A DNA stretch of 5,971 nt from SZUA-186 sp041552135 (GTDB taxonomy: Bacteria; Pseudomonadota; Gammaproteobacteria; UBA9214). The stretch is taken from the NCBI GenBank assembly GCA_041552135.1, contig JBFELL010000175.1, positions 1 through 5,971 on the forward strand, in the 5' to 3' direction. The notes beneath the pieces are model-generated. The model saw nothing but the letters and a program-made list of their open reading frames with translations, searched no databases and was not told the DNA's origin. The stretch's first letter is position 1, and each line of letters opens with the position of its first letter. Below are positions 1 through 5,907 of this stretch, piece after piece. The position numbers and the translations under genes were made by a program.

Positions 1-408
1 GCCGATCTTGCATGCCCCGGGAGTGATGATGCCCGGACAGTTCGGTCCGATCAGGCGCGTGCCGCTGCCGGCAAGCACGGCCTTGACGCGCAGCATATCG
101 AGTACCGGGATGCCCTCGGTGATACACACGACCAGTTCAATGCCGGCGGCGGCGGCCTCGAGGATCGCATCGGCCGCAAAGGCGGCCGGCACATAGATCA
201 TGCTGGCAGTCGCCCGGGTTTCCTGCACGGCCTCGCGCACGGTATTGAAGACCGGCCGGTCGAGGTGCCGCTGCCCGCCCTTGCCGGGCGTGACCCCGCC
301 GATCAGACGTGTGCCATAGGCAATCGCCTGGCTGGAATGGAACGTGCCCTGCGCGCCGGTAAAACCCTGGCAGATGACCCGTGTGTCGCCATCGACCAGC
401 ACGCTCAT
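1..408 (-). CDS. sucD: Succinyl-CoA synthetase (ADP-forming) alpha subunit, 5' part only
   Basis: Alpha subunit of the TCA-cycle enzyme that interconverts succinyl-CoA and succinate with substrate-level NTP formation, in the cytoplasm as a complex with SucC. The first 136 codons are visible; the gene leaves the window at its left edge, so the phosphorylated catalytic histidine of the second half cannot be checked. The visible part is the CoA-binding Rossmann domain: GFTGAQGTFH at residues 15-24, GGVTPGKGG at 37-45, PVFNTVREAV near 52-61, ITEGIP at 96-101 and GPNCPGIITP at 121-130. These agree closely with the E. coli protein as I know it. The start ATG (408-406) overlaps the sucC stop as ATGA, which points to translational coupling; an AGGACAGGG stretch lies about 9 bases upstream, inside sucC. 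No frameshift is seen. The identification is secure; only the 3' end is missing. Confidence 0.96.
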   Translation of the reverse strand, partial: MSVLVDGDTRVICQGFTGAQGTFHSSQAIAYGTRLIGGVTPGKGGQRHLDRPVFNTVREAVQETRATASMIYVPAAFAADAILEAAAAGIELVVCITEGIPVLDMLRVKAVLAGSGTRLIGPNCPGIITPGACKIG

Positions 409-1580
409 GCCGCACTGCCCTGTCCTGCCGCTGCAACCGCCAGCTTCCCCGCTGCGGTCAGGTCCGCCGCGGTCAGCACGTCAAGCCCGGACGCCTCGAT
501 CATGGCGCGCCCCTGCTCGGCATTGGTGCCTTCCAGACGCACCACGACCGGAACGCTGACATGCACTTCCCCGATGGCCTGCAGGATACCCTGTGCAATC
601 AGGTCGCAGCGGACAATGCCGCCGAAGATGTTCACCAGGATGGCCCGGACATGATCATCGGAGAGGATGAGCTTGAAGGCCTCGGCCACGCGTTCCGCCG
701 TGGCGCCGCCACCGACATCGAGAAAATTTGCCGGCATACCGCCCTGCAGCTTGATCAGGTCCATGGTGGCCATCGCCAGGCCGGCACCGTTCACCATGCA
801 GGCAATATTACCGTCCAGCGTGATGTAGTTGAGACCATGGGACCTGGCGGCCAGCTCGCGCGCATCCTCCTGGCTGGCATCATGCAGTTCCGCCAGGGAC
901 GGCTGCCGGAACAGGGCATTGTCATCGATGTCCAGCTTGGCATCCAGTGCGAGCAGTTCGCCGTCGACGCTCAGCACCAGGGGGTTGATTTCCAGCAGGC
1001 TTGCATCGATGTCATTCAGCAGCCGCCAGGCAGCGGTCAGCAGGCGGCCAAATGCCGCAACCTGGCCGCCCTGAAGCCCCAGCGCGAATGCCAGGTTGCG
1101 GCACTGGAATGGCTGCAGGCCGCTCGCAGGTGCCACGATCTCGGTGTGAATGGCGGCCGGGTCGTCCGCAGCGACGCTCTCGATGTCCATGCCACCGGCT
1201 GCGGAGGCCATGATGGCGATGCGCTCACGCGAGCGGTCAACCAGCATGCCGAGGTAATACTCATGCGCGAGCGTAACCGTTTCCTCCACCAGCACGGCAT
1301 TCACCGGCAGGCCCTGCGGACCGGTCTGCCGTGTGACAAGCCGCGAACCGAGCAGGTCCCTGACGGCTTCCTCCAGTTCGCTAACGCCGCTGACCAGCCG
1401 CACCCCGCCACCCTTGCCGCGACCACCGGCATGCACCTGCGCCTTGACCACCCAGGCATTGCCGCCGAGTTCGTTGACAGCGGCGGACACAAGCGCGGGC
1501 GAATCCAGCACCTGACCTGCGGGTACCGGTATGCCATAGTCTGCAAACAGTCGCTTTGCCTGGTGTTCGTGCAGATGCAT
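405..1580 (-). CDS. sucC: Succinyl-CoA synthetase (ADP-forming) beta subunit
   Basis: Beta subunit of succinyl-CoA synthetase; it carries the nucleotide-binding ATP-grasp domain and works with SucD. The product is 391 residues, against 388 in E. coli. Visible features: N-terminal MHLHEHQAKRLF, Lys46, the Gly-rich loop GGRGKGGGV at 52-60, Glu99, Asn199 and Asp213 (equivalent to the Mg-nucleotide ligands in E. coli numbering), then the C-terminal ligase domain with MVNGAGLAMATMD at 262-274, NFLDVGGGAT at 285-294, NIFGGIVRCDLIAQGI at 317-332 and RLEGTNAEQG at 348-357. The start is unambiguous: an in-frame TGA lies four codons upstream and the next in-frame Met is at residue 112. No convincing Shine-Dalgarno precedes it. 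The gene is first in a sucCD operon and divergent from the pilus genes. From sequence alone I cannot decide between ATP and GTP preference. Confidence 0.97.
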   Translation of the reverse strand: MHLHEHQAKRLFADYGIPVPAGQVLDSPALVSAAVNELGGNAWVVKAQVHAGGRGKGGGVRLVSGVSELEEAVRDLLGSRLVTRQTGPQGLPVNAVLVEETVTLAHEYYLGMLVDRSRERIAIMASAAGGMDIESVAADDPAAIHTEIVAPASGLQPFQCRNLAFALGLQGGQVAAFGRLLTAAWRLLNDIDASLLEINPLVLSVDGELLALDAKLDIDDNALFRQPSLAELHDASQEDARELAARSHGLNYITLDGNIACMVNGAGLAMATMDLIKLQGGMPANFLDVGGGATAERVAEAFKLILSDDHVRAILVNIFGGIVRCDLIAQGILQAIGEVHVSVPVVVRLEGTNAEQGRAMIEASGLDVLTAADLTAAGKLAVAAAGQGSAA

Positions 1581-1676
1581 GCTGCCAGTGTTTCAAATTA
1601 GGGGTAGTATTGTCCAGTCACAACCCGGCTGTCCGGCCCTTGCCGGAACGCCCTGACAGGAAGGAAGCCGACACCC

Positions 1677-1904
1677 ATGCCACTGCGCGCCCTGCTGATC
1701 ATGATTGCCATCGCCATCATCGTGATGGCTGCAAAACGCCTGCTTGCCGGCAGGCAGACCGGCAACAGGACAACGCGCCGGTCCGCCAGGATGGTCCAGT
1801 GCGCCAGCTGCGGCATGTATGTCCCGCAAGGCGAGGCGCTGACAGACTCGGGGCGCTACTATTGCTCCCGCGGCCACCTGGAAGATGACAGAAAGCGTTC
1901 GTGA
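1677..1904 (+). CDS. Small membrane-anchored zinc-ribbon protein, PP0621-like family
   Basis: A 75-residue protein of unknown function. An N-terminal hydrophobic helix (about residues 4-19) is followed by an Arg/Lys-rich linker (20-38) and a C-terminal treble-clef or zinc-ribbon-like motif: Cys42-x2-Cys45, then Cys63-x3-His67, within MVQCASCGMYVP and RYYCSRGH. The layout suggests a single-pass inner-membrane anchor with the metal-binding end in the cytoplasm, by the positive-inside rule; that topology is inference. It resembles the short PP0621 family that I recall next to pilSR in pseudomonads and xanthomonads. The start is supported by GGAAGGAAG at 1659-1667, nine bases before the ATG. The gene ends 29 bp before pilS on the same strand, so it is probably the first gene of the pilSR operon. 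A role in pilus control is suggested only by position. It is real with high likelihood, since both motif and family layout are intact. Confidence 0.85.
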   Translation: MPLRALLIMIAIAIIVMAAKRLLAGRQTGNRTTRRSARMVQCASCGMYVPQGEALTDSGRYYCSRGHLEDDRKRS

Positions 1905-1933
1905 CCTGACAGCCCGCCCTGCCGCCGCAGACC

Positions 1934-3586
1934 ATGAGACTGGCTGAAGCCATGGCACTTGCACACGAGAAAGGCACAGCGGACCTGGCAGTCCGCGATT
2001 CCCTGACATGGAAGCCACTGCGGCTGCTGTCCTTCTACCGTCTGATACTGGCGGGCCTGCTGACTGTGCTGTTCTACGGCCTGTCAGAAACGGGCTTCGG
2101 ATCCGCGAACCCGGCACTCTATATACTGACCTGTATTGTCTACATCGGCTTCAGCCTGGTGGCCGGATTCACCGCCAGGATACGCCGCCCGTCCTACGAG
2201 ACCCAGGCCGTCGGGCACGTACTGGTCGACATCCTGGCCATCACACTACTGATCCACGCCAGCGGCGGACCGGCCAGTGGCCTCGGCATTCTGCTGATCA
2301 TCACTGTGGCCACGGGCAGCCTGCTGCTGCCGGGGCGCATGGCGTTCCTGTTCGCCGCCGTGGCCGCCATGGCCATGTTCGGGGAGCACATCTACAGCAC
2401 GGCCGTCATCGACCTGAAACGCAGCACCGATTACACCCAGACCGGCATGCTGGGTATCGCCCTGTTTGCCACCGCGGTGCTGACCTACCTCATGGCGCGC
2501 CGCATCCACGCCAGCGAGTCGCTGGCCTACCGGCGCGGCATCGATATCGCCAACCTGGCCAAGCTGAATGCCCACATCGTGCAACGGCTGCAGGCCGGCA
2601 TCGTGGTGACCGACCACCGGGACGACATCCGCCTGATGAATGAAACCGCGCACACGCTGCTTGGCGTGGATACCGACGCGGAAAACAGGCCGCTCGCCGA
2701 GGTCTCACCCGGGCTGTATCGCAGGCTGATGCAATGGCGGGGATCACCCGGCATGGAAACCAGACCCATGCAGTCGGAAGAGTCAGGCGCAAGCATCCTG
2801 CCGCAGTTCACGCTGCTGGGCACGGCAGACGGGATTGGCGCCCTCATCTTCCTGGAAGATACCGCCACTATGCAGCGCCAGGCACAGCAGATGAAGCTCG
2901 CGTCACTTGGCCGCCTGACCGCGAGCATCGCGCACGAGATCAGGAACCCGCTCGGGGCAATCAGCCACGCGGCACAGCTGCTGAAGGAATCGCCGGACCT
3001 GGCCGGTGATGACCGCCGGCTCACGGCCATCATCGGCGATCACACCCGGCGCGTGAACACCGTGGTCGAGAACGTGCTGCAACTGTCGCGCCCCGGCACC
3101 TCGAGCCCGCAACACATTATCCTGAAAGACTGGCTGCATGACTTTGCCGACGAATTCACCCGCAGCGGCAACTGTTCCGCCGACCGGATCGGCATCTCGG
3201 CCGATCCGCCCGACCTGGAGGCCTACATGGACCCGGGCCAGCTGCACCAGGTAGTCTGGAACCTTTGCCAGAACGCCGTACACCATGGCGAATCAGACGT
3301 GCCGGCCACCATCCGGCTGGAGGCAAGCCGCTCCGGGACATCCGGTGCACCGCAGCTGGATATTCTGGATAATGGCAGGGGCATACAGCCGGAGATGACC
3401 GACAAGATATTCGAGCCGTTCTTCACCACCCGAAGCAGCGGCACCGGACTGGGACTGTATATCGCGCGTGAAATCTGCGAGAGCAACCAGGCCCGCCTGA
3501 GTTACCATCAGGCACCCGGGGGCGGCAGTTGCTTCCGGATCGCCTTCCCGGACAACAGGGCCCCGGCCATTTCCTCATTTGCCTAA
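1934..3586 (+). CDS. pilS: Type IV pilus sensor histidine kinase PilS
   Basis: Inner-membrane sensor kinase that phosphorylates PilR and so controls pilin expression; in P. aeruginosa it responds to PilA in the membrane. The product is 550 residues. Six hydrophobic segments are visible at roughly 31-50, 61-80, 93-109, 117-132, 134-150 and 171-188. A PAS-like region follows at about 215-312 (GIVVTDHRDDIRLMNETAH, then GALIFLEDT). The HisKA domain has phospho-acceptor His334 in SIAHEIRNPLGAISHAAQLL. The ATPase domain has the N box (WNLCQNAVHH, Asn443 and Asn447), G1 box DNGRGI at 479-484, F box IFEPFFTT at 492-499 and G2 box GTGLGL at 503-508. All kinase boxes are intact. The start at 1934 is the first in-frame ATG after a TGA at 1907-1909. 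Its Shine-Dalgarno is poor, and Met7 (1952) is a possible alternative; coupling to the gene 29 bp upstream may help initiation. pilR follows after 18 bp. Confidence 0.95.
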   Translation: MRLAEAMALAHEKGTADLAVRDSLTWKPLRLLSFYRLILAGLLTVLFYGLSETGFGSANPALYILTCIVYIGFSLVAGFTARIRRPSYETQAVGHVLVDILAITLLIHASGGPASGLGILLIITVATGSLLLPGRMAFLFAAVAAMAMFGEHIYSTAVIDLKRSTDYTQTGMLGIALFATAVLTYLMARRIHASESLAYRRGIDIANLAKLNAHIVQRLQAGIVVTDHRDDIRLMNETAHTLLGVDTDAENRPLAEVSPGLYRRLMQWRGSPGMETRPMQSEESGASILPQFTLLGTADGIGALIFLEDTATMQRQAQQMKLASLGRLTASIAHEIRNPLGAISHAAQLLKESPDLAGDDRRLTAIIGDHTRRVNTVVENVLQLSRPGTSSPQHIILKDWLHDFADEFTRSGNCSADRIGISADPPDLEAYMDPGQLHQVVWNLCQNAVHHGESDVPATIRLEASRSGTSGAPQLDILDNGRGIQPEMTDKIFEPFFTTRSSGTGLGLYIAREICESNQARLSYHQAPGGGSCFRIAFPDNRAPAISSFA

Positions 3587-3604
3587 CCCGACTGATCAGG
3601 AGTC

Positions 3605-4951
3605 ATGAACACCCATCTCGCACTGATTGTTGACGATGAACCGGATATCCGCGAGCTGCTGGAACTGACACTCGGTCGCATGCAGATCGACACCCGCAGT
3701 GCCGCAACGCTTGCCGAGGCCAGGGAGTGGCTGACGCGGGAGCGTTTCGACATCTGTCTCACCGACATGCGCCTGCCGGACGGCAACGGCATTGACCTGG
3801 TCAGGCACATCCAGCAGCAGGAGATCAATCTGCCCGCCGCCGTCATCACGGCCTATGGCAGCATGGATTCCGCCGTGGAGGCGCTGAAGGCCGGCGCCTT
3901 CGATTTCGTGACCAAGCCCGTTGACCTGCACGTGCTGCGCAACCTGGTCAACAGCGTCCTGAAGCTGTCCGATGACTACCCGAAGCGTGACCGCCGCAGC
4001 CGCAACACCCTGCTCGGCGAATCCGACGTCATGCGCCGTATCCGCTCCACCATCGAAAAGCTCTCGCGCAGCCAGGCGCCGGTCTATATCAGCGGGGAGT
4101 CCGGCACCGGCAAGGAACTGGTGGCCAGGCTCATTCATGACAAGGGGCCGCGCAGCGACAGCCCGTTCGTGCCGGTCAACTGCGGGGCCATCCCCACGGA
4201 ACTGATGGAGAGCGAGTTTTTCGGGCACAGGAAGGGCAGTTTCACCGGCGCCGTCAGTGACAAGCAGGGCCTGTTCCAGCTTGCCGAGGGCGGCACCCTG
4301 TTCCTCGACGAGGTCGCCGAACTGCCACTGCATATGCAGGTCAAGCTGTTGCGCGCCATCCAGGAGAAGGCCGTGCGCCCGGTCGGCGCCCGGCAGGAAA
4401 GTCCGACGGATGTCCGGCTGCTGTCGGCCACGCACCAGGACCTCGATGCCCTGGTCGAGGAAGGGCATTTCCGCCAGGACCTCTACTACCGGCTCAATGT
4501 CATCCAGCTCAGGGTCCCGCCACTGCGCGAGCGTCGGGAGGATATCCCCCTGCTGGCCGAGCACATGCTGAAGAAACTGGCAGCGACTAGCGACATGCCC
4601 GGCTACACGCTGGGTCCGGACGCCATGGATGCCCTTTGCCGCTATGCCTTTCCCGGCAATGTCCGTGAACTGGAGAACATCCTGGAACGCGCCATCACCC
4701 TGTGCGAAGGCAACCGTATCGGTGCTGCAGACCTGCACCTGCCGGATACTGTGGCGGAGCCCGTGACGGACACTGCGACGGAACTCGAACCCGGCGCGGT
4801 ACCGCTGGATACCTACATGGACAATGTTGAAAAAGAGGCCCTGCTCAAGGCCCTGGAGCAGACCCGCTATAACAAGACCGCGGCGGCAAAACTCCTGGGC
4901 ATAACCTTTCGCGCCCTGCGCTACCGGCTGAAGAAGCTCGGACTCGAATAG
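3605..4951 (+). CDS. pilR: Type IV pilus response regulator PilR, sigma-54-dependent activator
   Basis: NtrC-family cytoplasmic activator phosphorylated by PilS; it drives sigma-54 transcription of pilA. The product is 448 residues, a normal length. Receiver domain about 1-118: acidic pair Asp10/Asp11, phospho-acceptor Asp54 in TDMRLPDGNG, Thr82 and Lys104 in TKP. AAA+ domain about 136-370: Walker A GESGTGKE at 164-171, sigma-54 contact loop GSFTGA at 211-216, Walker B GGTLFLDE at 229-236, the FRQDLYYRLNV motif at 289-299, PPLRERREDIP at 305-314 and FPGNVRELENILERA at 349-363. A Fis-type helix-turn-helix closes the protein (NKTAAAKLLGI at 423-433, then RALRYRLKKLGL). The Ser in GSFTGA in place of the commoner Ala is, as I recall, shared with Pseudomonas PilR, so it is not a defect. 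CAGGAGT at 3597-3603 is the ribosome binding site. The gene is co-directional with pilS and followed by the pilA control region. Confidence 0.97.
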   Translation: MNTHLALIVDDEPDIRELLELTLGRMQIDTRSAATLAEAREWLTRERFDICLTDMRLPDGNGIDLVRHIQQQEINLPAAVITAYGSMDSAVEALKAGAFDFVTKPVDLHVLRNLVNSVLKLSDDYPKRDRRSRNTLLGESDVMRRIRSTIEKLSRSQAPVYISGESGTGKELVARLIHDKGPRSDSPFVPVNCGAIPTELMESEFFGHRKGSFTGAVSDKQGLFQLAEGGTLFLDEVAELPLHMQVKLLRAIQEKAVRPVGARQESPTDVRLLSATHQDLDALVEEGHFRQDLYYRLNVIQLRVPPLRERREDIPLLAEHMLKKLAATSDMPGYTLGPDAMDALCRYAFPGNVRELENILERAITLCEGNRIGAADLHLPDTVAEPVTDTATELEPGAVPLDTYMDNVEKEALLKALEQTRYNKTAAAKLLGITFRALRYRLKKLGLE

Positions 4952-4971
4952 GCCCTGGCATTGGCAACGGG

Positions 4972-4996
4972 GTGACGCCAGGCGTCACATTGTGAC
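4972..4996. repeat. Two overlapping perfect palindromes just downstream of pilR
   Basis: The first is GTGACGCC-A-GGCGTCAC (4972-4988). The second is GTCACA-T-TGTGAC (4984-4996) and shares GTCAC with the first. GTGAC, GTCAC and GTGAC therefore alternate three times in 25 bp, starting 20 bp after the pilR stop. There is no T-run after either hairpin, so an intrinsic terminator is unlikely. A protein-binding operator, or an RNA hairpin protecting the 3' end of the pilSR message, are the alternatives. The symmetry is read directly from the sequence; the function is unknown. Confidence 0.6.
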
Positions 4997-5071
4997 CTTG
5001 CCCGCAAACGGCTTCCCGGTTTTCGTGCCATCCCGGGGACTGGATAGAGGGCCTGAAGCGGCATGCACCAA

Positions 5072-5088
5072 CTGTCGCCGCCTGACAC
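5072..5088. promoter_or_regulatory. Candidate PilR upstream binding site (CTGTC-N7-GACAC)
   Basis: CTGTC at 5072-5076 faces GACAC at 5084-5088 (GTGTC on the other strand), giving two (C/G)TGTC half-sites in inverted orientation. As I recall, (C/G)TGTC is the element described for P. aeruginosa PilR upstream of pilA. The centre lies about 120 bp upstream of the predicted transcription start, a usual position for an enhancer of a sigma-54 promoter. The match is short, so this is inference from position and motif. Confidence 0.45.
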
Positions 5089-5174
5089 AAACCAGACTAT
5101 CTTGTTGTTTCATATATATATTCACCCTTCCCACCCGTACGATCCGGGGCATACACCGAAAAGCGGCGAAAAAC

Positions 5175-5190
5175 TGGCACGCTTTCTGTA
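5175..5190 (+). promoter_or_regulatory. Sigma-54 (-24/-12) promoter of pilA
   Basis: TGGCACG-CTTT-CTGTA against the consensus TGGCACG-N4-TTGCW. The -24 element matches at all seven positions, with the invariant GG at 5176-5177; the spacing to the -12 element is exact. The -12 element keeps the TG (5187-5188) but has T in place of C at 5189 and C in place of T at 5186. The predicted start of transcription is near 5201, giving a leader of about 113 nt. The element lies upstream of a pilin gene and next to a gene for a sigma-54 activator, which strengthens the call. Confidence 0.8.
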
Positions 5191-5313
5191 TAGCAACATA
5201 CAGCCAAAGGTTTCCGGGCAATTGTCCGATAAATAAGGCTGAACACGGAAGCTCGGTGTCGGGCTATCCGCAGGGATGTAGCAACCAGTATCCAAACCAG
5301 AGAGGGAATCACC

Positions 5314-5778
5314 ATGAAACTGCAAAAGGGTTTTACACTCATCGAACTGATGATCGTGATCGCCATTATCGGCATTCTTGCCGCCATCGCGATCCCGGCC
5401 TACCAGGACTACACCGTTCGCTCCAAGGTAGCTGAAGGTCTGAACCTGGCCGGTGCCGCCAAGCTGGCCGTGGCCGAGACCTACGACTCCGAGGGTCGCT
5501 TCATGGCGCAAAACAACGCCAGTTACGGCCTACCACAGCCTGCCAGCATCAACGGTACCTATGTCTCCACTGTTGAGATCGCTGACCTATCGGGCACTAT
5601 CACCATCACCTATCGTGATACGGGCCTGGGTGGCAATCCGACAGCGAACGGCCAGCAGATTAACCTGGATCCGGATCCCCGCCAGGGTTCCATGCAGTGG
5701 GTCTGTGACGGCACTGGCCTCGCTGGCTTCCCCGCCAGCCCGATGCCGACCAAGTACCTGCCTTCCGAGTGCCGCTAA
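5314..5778 (+). CDS. pilA: Type IV major pilin PilA (prepilin)
   Basis: Structural subunit of the type IVa pilus, made as a membrane-inserted precursor, cut and N-methylated by prepilin peptidase, then polymerised into the fibre. The product is 154 residues, about 148 after cleavage. The short leader MKLQKG ends in the required Gly6, followed by Phe7 and the conserved start FTLIELMIVIAIIG; Glu at mature position 5 (residue 11) is present. A long hydrophobic alpha1 helix runs to about residue 28, then AYQDYTVRSKVAEG. Cys131 and Cys153 near the C terminus should close the D-region disulfide loop. AGAGGGA lies seven bases before the ATG. The gene is a single transcription unit with its own sigma-54 promoter and terminator. 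A minor pilin is the alternative, but the size, disulfide loop, strong signals and pilSR linkage favour the major subunit. Confidence 0.95.
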   Translation: MKLQKGFTLIELMIVIAIIGILAAIAIPAYQDYTVRSKVAEGLNLAGAAKLAVAETYDSEGRFMAQNNASYGLPQPASINGTYVSTVEIADLSGTITITYRDTGLGGNPTANGQQINLDPDPRQGSMQWVCDGTGLAGFPASPMPTKYLPSECR

Positions 5779-5802
5779 AACCGCACTTGGTTTAAGAGGG
5801 AG

Positions 5803-5828
5803 AACGCCCCGGCAACGGGGCGTTTTTT
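5803..5828 (+). terminator. Intrinsic terminator of pilA
   Basis: A perfect 9-bp stem (AACGCCCCG at 5803-5811, CGGGGCGTT at 5816-5824) closes a GCAA tetraloop of the stable GNRA type and runs directly into a six-T tract (5823-5828). It starts 24 bp after the pilA stop. On the opposite strand the hairpin is followed by TTCTCCC, so it should act weakly in that direction. Confidence 0.93.
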
Positions 5829-5839
5829 ATCGTAACAGC

Positions 5840-5868
5840 GTAATATAAATTCCAGACCTGTATATTAC
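5840..5868. repeat. AT-rich inverted repeat in the pilA downstream region
   Basis: GTAATATA (5840-5847) and TATATTAC (5861-5868) are perfect 8-base inverted arms around a 13-base spacer. The repeat lies between the pilA terminator and the apparent end of a minus-strand gene. Stem pairs are mostly A-T and no T-run follows, so a terminator is doubtful. A protein-binding site or chance in AT-rich DNA are the alternatives. Confidence 0.45.
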
Positions 5869-5907
5869 AGTGGTTCATACCAGCACAGTGATGCGTTAAT
5901 CGCCTTA

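Larger units (their letters stand above)
4952..5313. other. pilR-pilA intergenic control region
   Basis: No gene is supported in these 362 bases. An open plus-strand frame from 4992 crosses the region and overlaps the start of pilA in another frame, but has no family resemblance or plausible start signal. In order the region holds: overlapping palindromes (4972-4996), an inverted TGTC/GACA pair (5072-5088), an AT-rich block around 5098-5122 that stands out in GC-rich DNA, a sigma-54 promoter (5175-5190), a predicted leader of about 113 nt, and the pilA ribosome binding site (AGAGGGA, 5301-5307). This order of upstream activator site, flexible AT-rich DNA and -24/-12 promoter is typical of enhancer-dependent promoters. 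No T-tract terminator for pilR is visible. Confidence 0.85.

Noticed and set aside
381..1601. A 406-codon open frame on the plus strand, fully antisense to sucC
   Set aside because: Its length comes from the GC-rich codon pattern of sucC on the other strand. Its translation is rich in His, Gln and Arg without any family motif, while sucC matches its family from end to end.
1593..1612. TAGTAT near 1605-1610 as the -10 box for the zinc-ribbon/pilSR operon
   Set aside because: No acceptable -35 element lies 15-19 bases upstream, so I do not call a promoter there.
4235..4252. GSFTGA in PilR instead of GAFTGA, possibly a loss of sigma-54 contact
   Set aside because: The essential Phe-Thr-Gly-Ala part is intact, and the Ser form is, to my knowledge, normal in PilR of Pseudomonas.
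3596..4738. A 380-codon open frame on the minus strand, antisense to pilR
   Set aside because: It is a shadow of pilR: no motif is recognised, and PilR has every conserved element in the opposite frame.
4972..4988. The palindrome after pilR read as an intrinsic terminator
   Set aside because: No T-tract follows, and only one base separates the arms when they are fully paired.
4971..4989. GGTGA...TCACA read as a CRP site
   Set aside because: The half-sites are separated by 9 bases rather than the 6 needed for a CRP dimer.
4992..5435. A 147-codon plus-strand frame covering the pilA control region and the start of pilA
   Set aside because: It would overlap the pilA start in another frame and cover the sigma-54 promoter. 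There is no ribosome site and no recognisable domain.
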